Below, one piece after another: positions 14,736 through 24,611 of a stretch of 39,261 bases of DNA (position 1 is the first letter of the stretch; the number at the start of each line of letters is the position of its first letter). The translations under genes were made by a program, and so were the position numbers. The notes under the pieces were generated by a model. It was given only the letters and a program-made list of their open reading frames with translations. It ran no database searches and had not been told where the DNA came from. This DNA is from Allobosea sp. ASV33. GTDB taxonomy: Bacteria > Pseudomonadota > Alphaproteobacteria > Rhizobiales > Beijerinckiaceae. The stretch lies in NCBI RefSeq assembly GCF_016428755.1, contig NZ_JAELTI010000047.1:1-39261 (forward strand), given 5' to 3'.

Positions 14736-15739
14736 CGGCCGGCCCCCCAGCGGTTACGCGTCAGCAGACGGGCGAGCTCGTCGAGCGTGCCGGAGAGCCC
14801 GCGCGGGGCGAAGAGCACGATCGCGATCAGCACGGCGCCGACCAGCGTCATCCAGTGGAACGGGTTGATCGCGGCGACGATATGCTCGAGCGCCATGAAG
14901 ATCACCGTGCCGATCAGCGCGCCATAGAGATGGCCGATGCCGCCGAGCACCAGCATGACGAGAGCGTTCGCGGACACCTCGAAGCTCACGCTGTCGAGCC
15001 CGACGACCTGCGTCGCGATGGCCGCGAGCGCGCCGCCCATGCCGGCCACGGTGCCGGAGATGACGAACATGTTGAGCAGGACCGGGAAGGCATAGATGCC
15101 GAGCGCGCTGATCCTGAGCGGGTCCTCCTTCAGGCCGCGGCAGATCATGCCGAAGGGCGAGCGCGTGACGAAGCGCAGCACGGCGAAGACGATCAGGAGC
15201 AGGCCGAGGCCGAAGAGATAGGCGCTGCGGCCCCAGAGATCGAACTCGAAGACGCCGAAGAGCGGGGCCGGGCTCATGCCGGAGAGGCCGTCGCTGCCGC
15301 CGGTGATCGAGGAGGCCTTGTTGGCGGCCTCATGCAGGAGCTGGACGATGGCGATCGAGAGCACGAGCTGCGGTAAGCCATGGGCGCGCAGCATGATCGC
15401 GCCCATCAGGAGGCCCATCACGGCGCCGGCCGCCGCGCCGATCAGGATGAGCAGGACGGGATCGGTGATGCCATGCACGCAGGCGATGCCGGCGGCATAG
15501 GCGCCGGCACCATAGAGCGCGCCCTGGCCGAGCGAGGCGATGCCGCAATAGCCGACGATCAGGTCGAGCGAGAGCACGAGCAGTGCGACCGAGATCACGC
15601 GGGTGAGGAAGGCCAGGTTGTCGGGAAAGAGCCAGTAGCCGCCGAGGCCGACGAGCGCGATCAGGGCGAGGCCGAGGAGATCGCGGCCGAGCGTGCGGCT
15701 TCCGGAGGCGGCTGCGGGCATGGGTGTCGCGCTCGCCAT
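14732..15739 (-). CDS. livM: ABC transporter permease, LivM type
   Basis: 335 residues with many hydrophobic helices. LVLSLDLIVGYCGIASLGQG near residues 56-75 is the hallmark LivM segment (usually NLxxGYxGxxSLGHG), and the C-terminal part contains GIGHLYGALIG and LFAPRGLSGT as in the family. It is the larger inner-membrane channel subunit, partner of LivH. It is separated from livH by a single base and overlaps livG by four, so the whole liv block is one transcript. Confidence 0.9.
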   Translation of the reverse strand: MASATPMPAAASGSRTLGRDLLGLALIALVGLGGYWLFPDNLAFLTRVISVALLVLSLDLIVGYCGIASLGQGALYGAGAYAAGIACVHGITDPVLLILIGAAAGAVMGLLMGAIMLRAHGLPQLVLSIAIVQLLHEAANKASSITGGSDGLSGMSPAPLFGVFEFDLWGRSAYLFGLGLLLIVFAVLRFVTRSPFGMICRGLKEDPLRISALGIYAFPVLLNMFVISGTVAGMGGALAAIATQVVGLDSVSFEVSANALVMLVLGGIGHLYGALIGTVIFMALEHIVAAINPFHWMTLVGAVLIAIVLFAPRGLSGTLDELARLLTRNRWGAGR

Positions 15740-15740
15740 G

Positions 15741-16604
15741 CTACTGCGCCCGCCCCATCAGGCCGCGCGGGAAGGCGCAAACCACCAGGATCACCGCGAG
15801 ATAGAAGAAGAAATTGCCGAAATCCGGCACGAGATAGCGCGCGGTGACGTCGATGGCGCCGAGCAGCAGGCAGGCGGCGAGCGCGCCGGGAATCGAGCCC
15901 GCGCCGCCGACGGAGACGACCACGAGGAAGGTCACCATGTAGCGCAGGGCGTAATAGGGCTCGATCGGCAGGAATTCGGCGCCGACCACGCCGCCGAAGG
16001 CCGCAAGCCCGATCGCCAGCGCGAAGCTCGCGGCATAGATGATCTCGGTGCGGATGCCGAGCGCGCGGGCCATCGGCGCGTTCTCGACGGCCGCGCGCAA
16101 ATGGATGCCGAAGCCGGTGCGCTCGATCAGGAACCACAAGCCCCCGGCGACGACGAGGCCGCTGGCGATGACGAAGAGCCGGTGGCCGGCGATGCCGCGG
16201 AAGCCGAGATCGACCGAGCGGGCGAGTTCGGCCGGCAGCGGAATCGTTTTCAGAGTGGGGCCGAAGAAGTAGTTGGTGATGCCGATGACGCAGAACGTGA
16301 TGCCGATCGTCATCAGCACCTGCGAGAGCTCGCTGCGGTCATAGATGCGGCGATAGAGCAGTCGCTCCAGCGGCACGGCGATGAGGACCGTGCCGATCAT
16401 GGCGAGGACGATGCCGAAGGCATAGCCGAGGCCGAGATCGCGCGCGGCATAGGAGGCGATATAGCCGCCGATCATGGCGAAGGCGCCGTGCGCGAGGTTG
16501 ACCACCCGCATCAGGCCCATGGTCAGCGACAGGCCGATGCAGATGATGAACAGCGCCATGCCATAGGCCAGCGCGTCCACGGCGATGCTCAGCGCGGTCT
16601 GCAT
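15741..16604 (-). CDS. livH: ABC transporter permease, LivH type
   Basis: 287 residues, strongly hydrophobic. The start has DALAYGMALFIICIGLSLTM and then GLMRVVNLAHGAFAMIGGY, the classic LivH segment. The coupling region includes LRAAVENAPMARALGI, matching the family LRAxAxNxxxAxxxGI loop. It is the first permease of the liv block; a 73-base gap with a GC hairpin separates it from the binding-protein gene upstream. A GAGG about 14 bases before the ATG is a weak ribosome site. Confidence 0.9.
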   Translation of the reverse strand: MQTALSIAVDALAYGMALFIICIGLSLTMGLMRVVNLAHGAFAMIGGYIASYAARDLGLGYAFGIVLAMIGTVLIAVPLERLLYRRIYDRSELSQVLMTIGITFCVIGITNYFFGPTLKTIPLPAELARSVDLGFRGIAGHRLFVIASGLVVAGGLWFLIERTGFGIHLRAAVENAPMARALGIRTEIIYAASFALAIGLAAFGGVVGAEFLPIEPYYALRYMVTFLVVVSVGGAGSIPGALAACLLLGAIDVTARYLVPDFGNFFFYLAVILVVCAFPRGLMGRAQ

Positions 16605-16634
16605 GTTCGCGGGCCTCGTCGAACGGGAGCAGGG

Positions 16635-16657
16635 GGCGGGAGCTTGATGCTCCCGCC
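16635..16657 (-). other. Intercistronic hairpin after the liv binding-protein gene
   Basis: GGCGGGAGC (16635-16643) and GCTCCCGCC (16649-16657) form a perfect 9-base stem with a 5-base loop, just after the stop of the binding-protein gene and before livH. No T run follows in the direction of transcription. Such structures often protect the abundant binding-protein message from 3' decay or partly terminate transcription, which would raise binding protein over permease. Confidence 0.6.
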
Positions 16658-16677
16658 GCGTTTCAGGCTTAAGGCCG

Positions 16678-17871
16678 TTACTTCGTCAGGCCGGAATCTT
16701 TTTGCTCCGGCACGCTGGCGATCTCCTTGTTGATCCAGCGGCCCTGCGCGTCCTTCGCGACTTCGCGCAGATAGATCGTCTGGGTGATGTGGCGGGTTTC
16801 GGGATCGATCTTGACCGGGCCGCGCGGGCTTTCCCAGCCGAGACCCTTCACCGCCTCGACCGCCTTTTCGGCATCCTGCTTGCCGGCGGTGGCCGCGATC
16901 ATCTTGGAGATCACGAACAGGCCGTCATAGGCGCCGACCGCCGGGAAGGAGAGGAGATCGGGCGCGCCGATCGCCTTTTCGCCCGCGGCGACGAAGCGCT
17001 TGTTGATCTCTGATTCATGCGAGACCGCGTAGTGGAACGAGGTGATCAAACCGGCGGCCGCTTCGCCGAGAGCGGGCAGGTCCGATTCCTGGGTCAGGTC
17101 GCCCGGCGCGAAGAGCTTGACGCCCGCCTTCTTCAGGCCGGTGTCGCTGAAGGCCTTGACGAAGCCGAGCGTCGGAGGGCCCGACGGCAGGAAGGCGAAG
17201 ACGCCTTCGGCCCCGGCATCGCGGATGCGCTGCATGATCGGGCTGAACTCGGTGGTGTTGAGGGGGATGCGGATCGCTTCCTTGACCTCGCCGCCGGCCG
17301 CCTCGATCGCCTTCTTGAAGGCGCCCTCGGCATCGACGCCCGGGCCGTAATCGCTGACGATCGAGACGAATTTCTTGACGCCGCGCTCCACCGCCGCCTT
17401 GCCGAGCGGCGTGGTGGTCTGAGAGAGGGTGAAGGAGGTGCGCACCACCAGCGGCGAGGAGGTCATGATCGCCGAGGTCGCGGCGTTGAAGATCACCAGC
17501 GGGACATTGCCCTGCTTCAGGAGCGGCGTGATCGCCATCGCGTCCGGCGTGAAATAGACGCCGCCGAGATATTGCACCTTGTCGCGGACGATCAGTTCCT
17601 GCGCCAGCGCGCGGGCCTGCTGCGGATTGGCCGTCGGCAGGTCGCGGTAGACCAGCTCGATATCGTGGCCGGCGACGCTCTTGCCGTTCTGCGCCAGCCA
17701 GGCCTCGGCGCCGGCCTGGAAGTTCTTGCCCTGCAGGGCGAAGGGGCCGGAGAACGGCCCGATGATGCCGACCTTGATCGTGTCCGCCATGGCGGAGGCA
17801 CCGAGCGTGAGTGCACCGGCCAGCGCCAGCGCGCCCGCGGGCAGCCATCTGTTCAGGAAACCCTTGGTCAT
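16678..17871 (-). CDS. ABC transporter substrate-binding protein, branched-chain amino acid / aromatic acid type (LivK family)
   Basis: 397 residues with a Sec signal peptide (hydrophobic core PAGALALAGALTLGA, cleavage after SAMA near residue 29). The mature start DTIKVGIIGPFSGPFALQGK is the type-I periplasmic fold seen in LivJ/LivK and in aromatic-acid binding proteins. GGAGGA about 7 bases before the ATG is a strong ribosome site. It is the first gene of the liv block and lies 138 bases downstream of pobA on the same strand. Best inference: it binds 4-hydroxybenzoate or a related lignin-derived acid, as shown for liv-type binding proteins near aromatic catabolic genes in other alphaproteobacteria. 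Leucine-type amino acids cannot be excluded. Confidence 0.88.
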   Translation of the reverse strand: MTKGFLNRWLPAGALALAGALTLGASAMADTIKVGIIGPFSGPFALQGKNFQAGAEAWLAQNGKSVAGHDIELVYRDLPTANPQQARALAQELIVRDKVQYLGGVYFTPDAMAITPLLKQGNVPLVIFNAATSAIMTSSPLVVRTSFTLSQTTTPLGKAAVERGVKKFVSIVSDYGPGVDAEGAFKKAIEAAGGEVKEAIRIPLNTTEFSPIMQRIRDAGAEGVFAFLPSGPPTLGFVKAFSDTGLKKAGVKLFAPGDLTQESDLPALGEAAAGLITSFHYAVSHESEINKRFVAAGEKAIGAPDLLSFPAVGAYDGLFVISKMIAATAGKQDAEKAVEAVKGLGWESPRGPVKIDPETRHITQTIYLREVAKDAQGRWINKEIASVPEQKDSGLTK

Positions 17872-17899
17872 TCCATCTCCTCCCGATCCTGCCTGCGAT

Positions 17900-17918
17900 C
17901 CCGCAAAGGCCTTGCGGG
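17900..17918 (-). other. Hairpin in the gap between pobA and the liv binding-protein gene
   Basis: CCCGCAA (17900-17906) pairs perfectly with TTGCGGG (17912-17918) around a 5-base loop, within the 138-base gap 17872-18009. It may end the pobA message or sit in the leader of the liv transcript. No T tract is present and no promoter could be assigned with confidence in the rest of the gap. Confidence 0.4.
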
Positions 17919-18009
17919 GACCGAAGCTCTAGCTGCTCGGGCCGGTCGCCGCCATGGCGCCGCGCCTCTTGTTCTCACCAACGCAATTTTCTGCCGTGGG
18001 GCAATGCCC

Positions 18010-19315
<1,306 letters not shown>

Positions 19316-20191
19316 ATGCCCGGTAGAAGCGTCCCCGCCTACTGGCTCTATGGCGAACGCCTGACCGAGCGCTTTCCCGACGCATTGCATATCGAGCCGA
19401 TCGTGGCACGCAGCTCCCTGCATGGCTGGACGATCCAGCCGCATATGCATCACGATCTCTTCCAGTTCTTTCTCGTCACGGCGGGTGGAGGGCGCACGCG
19501 CGTGGACGGGCGCGAGCAAGCGCTGTCGCCCGGTTCGGTGCTGTTGCTGCCGCCCTCGACCATCCATGAATTCGCCTTCCTTGACGATACGGACGGCTTC
19601 GTCGCCAGCACGGCGGCAACCTCGCTGAAGCGCCTGTTCGACAACGAGCCGGATGCGCGCGCGCTGCTCGGAGCGCCTGCGGTGTTGTTGATGGCCGAGG
19701 CGAGCCCGGAGATGGCGACACTCGAAAGCCTGATGCAGCTCGCCATGCGCGAGTTTTCGGCGAACCTGCCGGCGCGGGAATTTTCGCTCGCCGCCTATGC
19801 CGATCTCATCGCCACCTGGTTCGTGCGCGCGATGCGCGGGGCGAGGACGCAGGGAGAGCCCGTCAAGGACCCGCGCGCCGGGCTCGTGCGCCGTTTCGTC
19901 GAGCGGGTCGAGACGCGCTTCCAGCATCATGATTCGCTCGATGACCACGCACGGGAACTGGGCGTTTCCGTGCCGCATCTCTCGCGCTCTTGCCGGGAGC
20001 TTTTGGGCCGTTCGGCCGCGCGGGTCATCCAGGACCGGCTGATGATCGAGGCGCGGCGCGACCTCGTCTACACCGCGATGTCGATCTCGCAGATCTCGTT
20101 CCGGCTGGGCTTTTCCGATCCCGCCTATTTCTCGCGCTTCTTCGCCAAGAGGGCGGGGGTGTCGCCCTCGGACTACCGGGCGAAGGCCTGA
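19316..20191 (+). CDS. pobR: AraC-family transcriptional activator, PobR type
   Basis: 291 residues from the ATG at 19316, preceded by GGGG at suitable spacing; a TTG further upstream extends the frame but overlaps promoter-like sequence. The N-terminal half is a cupin-like sensor (MHHDLFQFFLVTAGGG, then SPGSVLLLPPSTIHEF). The C-terminal about 100 residues form the AraC double helix-turn-helix: DHARELGVSVPHLSRSCREL, then ISQISFRLGFSDPAYFSRFF. Divergence from pobA and this architecture match the PobR of rhizobia and Acinetobacter-independent AraC lineages, which activate pobA with 4-hydroxybenzoate. The function is inferred from context; the family is certain. Confidence 0.88.
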   Translation: MPGRSVPAYWLYGERLTERFPDALHIEPIVARSSLHGWTIQPHMHHDLFQFFLVTAGGGRTRVDGREQALSPGSVLLLPPSTIHEFAFLDDTDGFVASTAATSLKRLFDNEPDARALLGAPAVLLMAEASPEMATLESLMQLAMREFSANLPAREFSLAAYADLIATWFVRAMRGARTQGEPVKDPRAGLVRRFVERVETRFQHHDSLDDHARELGVSVPHLSRSCRELLGRSAARVIQDRLMIEARRDLVYTAMSISQISFRLGFSDPAYFSRFFAKRAGVSPSDYRAKA

Positions 20192-20201
20192 GATAGCTCA
20201 G
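20188..20201. other. Small dyad spanning the convergent pobR/pcaDC stops
   Basis: CTGAG (20188-20192) and CTCAG (20197-20201) form a perfect 5-base stem with an ATAG loop. It contains the stop codons of both convergent genes, which are only 6 bases apart. It is too weak to call a terminator, but no other 3' signal exists at this junction. Confidence 0.25.
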
Positions 20202-21379
20202 CCGGCCGCCTCGATCTCCTTGATCACCGCGGCGGCCTCGGCAAAGGCGGTGTTGCCGGCGGGGACGCCGGCATAGATCGCCGTCTGCATCAGTACTTCC
20301 TTGAGGTCGTCCTGCGTGAAGCCGCCGCGCGTCAACCCGGCGCGGACGTGCAGGCGGAATTCCTCCCAGCGGCCGAGGCTCGCGGTGATGGCGAGGACAA
20401 GCAGGCGGCGGGTGCGGTCGTCGAGGCCGGGCCGGCTCCAGATCTCCTGCCAGGCGATGCGGGTGATCATCGCCTGGAACTCGGCGTTGAAGGGCGTGCG
20501 GTTGGCAAGCGAGCGGTCGACCCAGGCGTCGCCGAGCACGCGGCGGCGGTTCTTGAGACCGGCTTCAAAGAGGGTCTCCGCCGCGTCCTGCGTATCCTGG
20601 CCCGGCGTGAGGGAGGCGCGCAGGGCTCCAGCGAGAGCGGCGGGCGCTTCGAGCGGGGCGAGATGGCCGCAATCGAGCTGCTCAAGCGCAGCGCCGGGGA
20701 TCGCGGCGACGAGGTTCTCGCCATGGCCGGCAAAAGGGGTCGAGGCGTCGCGCTCGCCGACGACGACCAGCGTCGGGCAGGCGAGGGCTGGGATGCGGCC
20801 GATCAGTTCCATGTCACGGATCGCGGCGCCGGCCCCGGCATAGCCTTCGCGGTTCATGGCGACGAGGTTGCGCCGCACGCTCTCCGCCACGGCGGGCTGC
20901 CCGGCCGTGAAGGCCGGTGAGAGGAAGCGCTGCATCGCGAGATCGGCGATCGCGGCCGTGCCTCCCGCGCGGACCTTCGTGATCCGGTCCTGCCAGGCCG
21001 CCTTGTCCATGGTTGCGGAGGTGCAGATCAGAGCCAGCGCCGAGACCCGCTCCGGCCGCGAGAGGGCAAGCTCCATCGCGATCATGCCGCCGAGCGAGAC
21101 ACCGGCCACTGCCGCCTGCGCGATGCCGGCTGCGTCCATGACGGCGGCGACGTCGTCCGCCAGCATGGCGAGCGTGTAGTCGCCGTCCGGAGCATCGGAG
21201 GCGCCGTGACCGCGCGTGTCGAGGCGCAAGGTTCGGAACGAGCCGAGCAGGGCGGGCATGGCCGCGTCCCACAAGCCGAGATCGGTGCCGATCGAGTTCA
21301 GCAGGACGAGTGCCGGCCTGCCCTCGGTGCCTTCCAGCTTCCAGTAGATGCGGGCGCCGTTGCTCGTAGCAAAAGGCAT
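20198..21379 (-). CDS. pcaDC: Fused 3-oxoadipate enol-lactonase / 4-carboxymuconolactone decarboxylase
   Basis: 393 residues joining two enzymes of the protocatechuate pathway. Residues 1 to about 258 form an alpha/beta hydrolase (PcaD): RGHGAS near 56-61, nucleophile Ser95 in GVSLGG, Asp211 in GERDAS and His239 in DCGHLAP. Residues about 262-393 form the PcaC decarboxylase, with RRVLGDAWVDRSL and a C-terminal AhpD-like helical core (WSRPGLDDRTRRLL, LMQTAIYAGVPAG). It would decarboxylate 4-carboxymuconolactone and then hydrolyse the enol-lactone to 3-oxoadipate. The ATG at 21379 has GAGGA upstream; the open frame beyond it is a shadow of pcaB. It is the last gene of the pcaIJB-DC unit. Confidence 0.93.
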   Translation of the reverse strand: MPFATSNGARIYWKLEGTEGRPALVLLNSIGTDLGLWDAAMPALLGSFRTLRLDTRGHGASDAPDGDYTLAMLADDVAAVMDAAGIAQAAVAGVSLGGMIAMELALSRPERVSALALICTSATMDKAAWQDRITKVRAGGTAAIADLAMQRFLSPAFTAGQPAVAESVRRNLVAMNREGYAGAGAAIRDMELIGRIPALACPTLVVVGERDASTPFAGHGENLVAAIPGAALEQLDCGHLAPLEAPAALAGALRASLTPGQDTQDAAETLFEAGLKNRRRVLGDAWVDRSLANRTPFNAEFQAMITRIAWQEIWSRPGLDDRTRRLLVLAITASLGRWEEFRLHVRAGLTRGGFTQDDLKEVLMQTAIYAGVPAGNTAFAEAAAVIKEIEAAG

Positions 21380-21389
21380 CGTGCGTTCC

Positions 21390-22529
21390 TCAGTCGTTCG
21401 GGGCGAGCAGCGCGGCAACCAGCGCCGCGCTCTCGCCGATATCGTTGCCGAGCCCGGCTGCCGCGAGATTGCGGGCGATGGCGGCCTCGTCGATGTCCAG
21501 CCCTTCCGCGACCGTCGCCATGGCATCGGCCGCGCCGGCCGCGAGCAGGAAGAGCTCGGCCAGCGACGGGCCTTCCGCCTGCCAGCCGCCGAGGCCGCGT
21601 TCCTGCTCTGCGGGCAGGCCGGCGAGGATGCCGGCAACGAGGCCGGGCGCGCGCAGGCTTGCCGAAAGCGCGACCTGGCAGCCGGTCGGGTTGCGCTTAT
21701 GCGCCATGGCGGAGGAACCGCCCCGGCCGGGAATGGCGGGCTCGCGGGCTTCGCCGACACCGTTCTGGGCCAAAAGCGAAACGTCGCGCGCCATCTTGCC
21801 GAGCGTGCCGATCACGATGGCCAGCGCCGTTGCGATGCCGGCAATGCCGCCACGGCGGGCATGCCAGGGCGGCGAGTCGGGCAGGCCGAGCGCTGCGGCG
21901 AGACGGGCGGACACGGCTGCCGCCTTGCCTTCAAGGCCGGCGCGAGAGCCGGCCGCGCCGCCGAACTGCTGGGTGGCGCCTGCCTCGACCTCGCGGCGAA
22001 GGCGGGCGGTCGCTTCGGTAATGCCGGCCTGCCAATGCGCAATGCGCAGGCCGAACCCGATCGGTAGCGCGTCTTGCAGCAGCGTCCGGCCTATGGCCGG
22101 AGTTGCCGCATGGCGTCGGGCCAGCGCGGCGAGCGCCGTCGTGACACGGCTCAGATCACTGCCGAGCAAGCCGCCGGCTGCGCGGATCTGGCACGTCAGG
22201 ATGGTGTCGGCGACATCCTGGCTGGTCGCGCCCTTGTGCAGGGCTTTTGCGGCGTCGCCGCTCAGCGCGGCGCGCAAGCGCGCCACGAGGGGAATCGCCA
22301 GCGTGCCGGCGAGCGCCGCTTCCTCGGCCAATTCGGCGGGATCGATCGCGATCGTGGCGCAAAGCGTGGCGATGGCTTCGGCCGCCTCGGTGCCGATCAG
22401 GCCCTCGGCCGCCTCGGCGCGTGCAAGCTCGGCCTCGAAGGCGAGGGCATGACGCAATGTGGCCGCGTCCGAGAACGCGGCCAGCATGGCTGGGGTGGTC
22501 GCCGGCCGGGCGCGGAGAAGCGCGCTCAC
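21390..22529 (-). CDS. pcaB: 3-carboxy-cis,cis-muconate cycloisomerase
   Basis: 379 residues of the fumarase/aspartase superfamily; it lactonises 3-carboxymuconate. The superfamily signature reads [14 protein letters not shown] around residues 269-282. [13 protein letters not shown] and [13 protein letters not shown] are also typical of PcaB. The start appears to be GTG at 22529, overlapping the pcaJ stop (GTGA), with AAAGG upstream; an ATG 14 codons later is an alternative. It is at the short end for PcaB proteins but appears complete. It is followed after 10 bases by pcaDC. Confidence 0.93.
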   Translation of the reverse strand: MSALLRARPATTPAMLAAFSDAATLRHALAFEAELARAEAAEGLIGTEAAEAIATLCATIAIDPAELAEEAALAGTLAIPLVARLRAALSGDAAKALHKGATSQDVADTILTCQIRAAGGLLGSDLSRVTTALAALARRHAATPAIGRTLLQDALPIGFGLRIAHWQAGITEATARLRREVEAGATQQFGGAAGSRAGLEGKAAAVSARLAAALGLPDSPPWHARRGGIAGIATALAIVIGTLGKMARDVSLLAQNGVGEAREPAIPGRGGSSAMAHKRNPTGCQVALSASLRAPGLVAGILAGLPAEQERGLGGWQAEGPSLAELFLLAAGAADAMATVAEGLDIDEAAIARNLAAAGLGNDIGESAALVAALLAPND

Positions 22530-23188
22530 GCGGCCTTTGCGAGGCTTGGCGCGACGCTGAAGGTGGCTTCCGTCTTGGCCTTGACCTCGTCGAGGCTGAC
22601 GCCTGGGGCGAGCTCGATCAGGGTCAGGCCGCCGCCATTGGCCTTGTCGCAGGTCATCACGCAGAGATCGGTGATGATCATGTCGACCACGCCCGCGCCG
22701 GTGAGCGGCAGCGAGCAGCGCTCCAGCACCTTGGATTCGCCCGCCTTGTTGGCGTGATCCATCACGACGATGACCTTCTTGACGCCGGCGACGAGGTCCA
22801 TCGCGCCGCCCATGCCCTTCACCATCTTGCCGGGGATGGTCCAGTTGGCGATGTCGCCATTGGCCGCCACTTCCATGGCGCCGAGGATGGTCAGGTCGAT
22901 ATGGCCGCCGCGGATCATCGCGAAGCTATCGGCCGAGGAGAAGAAGCTTGAGCTCGGCAGGATCGTGATCGTCTGCTTGCCGGCATTGATCAGGTCGGGG
23001 TCGGCCTCGCCCTCATAGGGGAAGGGTCCGATGCCGAGCAGGCCGTTCTCGGACTGCAAGGTGACGTCGACGCCCTCCGGGATGTAGTTCGCCACCAGCG
23101 TCGGGATGCCGATGCCGAGATTGACGTAGAAGCCGTCCTTGAGCTCCTTGGCGGCGCGCGCGGCCACCTCCTCGCGGGTCCAGGCCAT
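22526..23188 (-). CDS. pcaJ: 3-oxoadipate CoA-transferase, beta subunit (PcaJ/ScoB family)
   Basis: 220 residues. Family I CoA-transferase B subunit: [19 protein letters not shown], then the catalytic Glu47 in [10 protein letters not shown], then a Gly-rich [16 protein letters not shown] segment. With PcaI it moves CoA from succinyl-CoA to 3-oxoadipate. Succinyl-CoA:3-oxoacid CoA-transferase has nearly the same sequence, and the pca neighbours decide in favour of 3-oxoadipate. Its ATG shares the A of the pcaI TGA, so translation is coupled. Confidence 0.9.
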   Translation of the reverse strand: MAWTREEVAARAAKELKDGFYVNLGIGIPTLVANYIPEGVDVTLQSENGLLGIGPFPYEGEADPDLINAGKQTITILPSSSFFSSADSFAMIRGGHIDLTILGAMEVAANGDIANWTIPGKMVKGMGGAMDLVAGVKKVIVVMDHANKAGESKVLERCSLPLTGAGVVDMIITDLCVMTCDKANGGGLTLIELAPGVSLDEVKAKTEATFSVAPSLAKAA

Positions 23189-23898
23189 CAGGCTGCCTCC
23201 CTCTTGCGCTCGGTCAGCTTCTCGATGCGCTTCTCGTTGATCGTGCTCTTGATGACGCGGTCGACATAGATGCCGGGGGTATGGATCGCCTCGGGATCGA
23301 GCGAGCCGACCGGGACGATCTCCTCGACCTCGGCCACGGTCACCTTGCCGGCGGTGGCCATGTTCGGATTGAAGTTCCGCGCGGTCTTCCGATAGACGAG
23401 GTTGCCGGCGGTATCGGCCTTCCAGGCCTTGACGATGGCGAGATCGGCCTTGAGCCAGGTCTCGCGGACATAGAGCTGTCCTTCGAACTCCTCGACCGGC
23501 TTGCCTTCGGCGACGACCGTGCCGACGCCGGTCTTGGTGTAGAAGGCCGGGATGCCGGCGCCGCCGGCGCGGATGCGCTCGGCCAGCGTGCCCTGGGGGT
23601 TCAGTTCCAACTCCAGCTCGCCGGCAAGATATTGCTGCTCGAACAGCTTGTTCTCGCCGACATAGGACGCGATCATCTTCTTGATCTGGCGGGTCTGCAG
23701 CAGCATCCACAGGCCGAAGCCATCGGCGCCGGCATTGTTCGAGATCACGGTGATGTTCTTCACGCCGGAATCGCGGATCTCGGGGATCAGGCTCTCGGGA
23801 TTGCCCGACAGGCCGAAGCCGCCGGACATGATCGTCATTCCGTCGAAGAGCAGCCCTTCGAGCGCGGCGGCCGGGCCGTCATAGATCTTACCTGTCAT
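23188..23898 (-). CDS. pcaI: 3-oxoadipate CoA-transferase, alpha subunit (PcaI/ScoA family)
   Basis: 236 residues from the ATG at 23898, which follows a strong GGGAGGA; an upstream in-frame ATG at 23937 lacks such a site. The family marker [10 protein letters not shown] is at residues 26-35, and [29 protein letters not shown] and [10 protein letters not shown] are further conserved blocks. It is the first gene of the minus-strand set pcaI-pcaJ-pcaB-pcaDC. Its promoter must lie in the 184-base gap 23899-24082. Confidence 0.9.
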   Translation of the reverse strand: MTGKIYDGPAAALEGLLFDGMTIMSGGFGLSGNPESLIPEIRDSGVKNITVISNNAGADGFGLWMLLQTRQIKKMIASYVGENKLFEQQYLAGELELELNPQGTLAERIRAGGAGIPAFYTKTGVGTVVAEGKPVEEFEGQLYVRETWLKADLAIVKAWKADTAGNLVYRKTARNFNPNMATAGKVTVAEVEEIVPVGSLDPEAIHTPGIYVDRVIKSTINEKRIEKLTERKREAA

Positions 23899-23975
23899 CG
23901 TTCCTCCCAAGGCGCGGCCTGCTGCCGCGACATGCATTTGCGCCGAGGCAGGCAGGCCGCCCCGGAGGTTCCGGC

Positions 23976-23994
23976 GCGATCAGAATACGATCGC
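23976..23994. promoter_or_regulatory. Inverted repeat in the pcaI upstream gap, possible operator
   Basis: GCGATC (23976-23981) and GATCGC (23989-23994) are perfect 6-base arms around AGAATAC, about 80-95 bases upstream of pcaI in the gap 23899-24082. It could be a site for a pca regulator (PcaQ or PcaR families), though it does not match the PcaQ ATAACC-N4-GGTTAA consensus I remember. The remainder of the gap shows nothing I can name. Confidence 0.3.
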
Positions 23995-24082
23995 CCGCGA
24001 ATGTCCATGGCTGCCGTAGCATAGACAGGCCGGCGGCGGGGAGGGCCTTCGTCGATGTGGCGACCCGAGGTTGCGGGAAGGC

Positions 24083-24523
24083 TCAGGCCGGGGCCATCCG
24101 CGGCCGCGCCGGGACGGGAAATAGCCGGTCATAGGCCAGATTGAACAGGAAGGCGTAGACCACGTAGAAAACCACGATGGCGAGGTCCATCACGAAGGTC
24201 TGCCACAGGCCCATGCCGAGATACCAGGCCATCGGCGGCAGCAGCAGGACCAGCAATCCGCCTTCGAACAGCAGCGCGTGCAGCACGCGCTGCGCCAGGT
24301 TCTTGCGGGTGTGCCCGGCGAAGCGGAGCATCGCGTGGTCGAAGCCGAGATTGTAGACGAAGTTCCAGAGCGTCGCGACGGTGGCCGAGCCGACGCCGAT
24401 CACGCCCATATGGGTCGCCGGCAGGTTGAAGAGCATGGCGCCGCCGGGGATCACCAGCGCCAGCCCGATGATCTCGAACATCACCGTGTGGCGAACCCGG
24501 TCAGGGAAGGAGCGCATGGACAT
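24083..24523 (-). CDS. PACE-family (proteobacterial antimicrobial compound efflux) transporter
   Basis: 146 residues with four predicted membrane helices in two repeated pairs. The first pair runs from RVRHTVMFEIIGLALVIPG to TVATLWNFVYNLGFDHAML, and the second starts RVLHALLFEGGLLVLLLPP and ends YDRLFP. The paired helix layout and the WNFVYN/FNLAYD echoes are hallmarks of AceI-type proteins. The membrane-embedded acidic residue shown to matter in AceI (Glu15) corresponds to Glu17 here, in MFEII. Known members export chlorhexidine, acriflavine and short diamines by proton antiport; which substrate applies here is unknown. It is divergent from a LysR gene. Confidence 0.88.
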   Translation of the reverse strand: MSMRSFPDRVRHTVMFEIIGLALVIPGGAMLFNLPATHMGVIGVGSATVATLWNFVYNLGFDHAMLRFAGHTRKNLAQRVLHALLFEGGLLVLLLPPMAWYLGMGLWQTFVMDLAIVVFYVVYAFLFNLAYDRLFPVPARPRMAPA

Positions 24524-24568
24524 CTAAAACACCTGTCGTTCTCGTTGACGCCGTGCCTTCTATCGCTA

Positions 24569-24609
24569 AACCTGGTTATCTCAAGTTAGGTTGTATCTGG
24601 ATATCAGAT
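24569..24609. promoter_or_regulatory. Dyads in the PACE/LysR divergent gap, candidate LysR binding sites
   Basis: The 88-base gap is markedly AT-richer than its surroundings. AACCT (24569-24573) and AGGTT (24588-24592) are inverted arms, and AACCTGGTT is itself a dyad. ATCTG (24595-24599) and CAGAT (24605-24609) form a second dyad directly before the LysR start. LysR proteins bind such interrupted dyads between divergent genes, so these are plausible operator elements; the assignment is inference. Confidence 0.45.
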
Positions 24610-24611
24610 AG

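Noticed and set aside
13274..17871. Leucine/isoleucine/valine importer as literal function of the liv block
   Set aside because: Subfamily is certain, but the substrate is not; the pobA/pca context makes an aromatic acid at least as likely, so function was left open.
21380..21760. Upstream extension of the pcaDC reading frame
   Set aside because: It lies within pcaB in another frame, and the ATG at 21379 has a ribosome site and the normal PcaD start.
24569..24592. PcaQ-type box (ATAACC-N4-GGTTAA) near the PACE/LysR gap
   Set aside because: ATAACC and GGTTTA halves are present on the minus strand but only 1 base apart, and the nearby genes are not pca genes.
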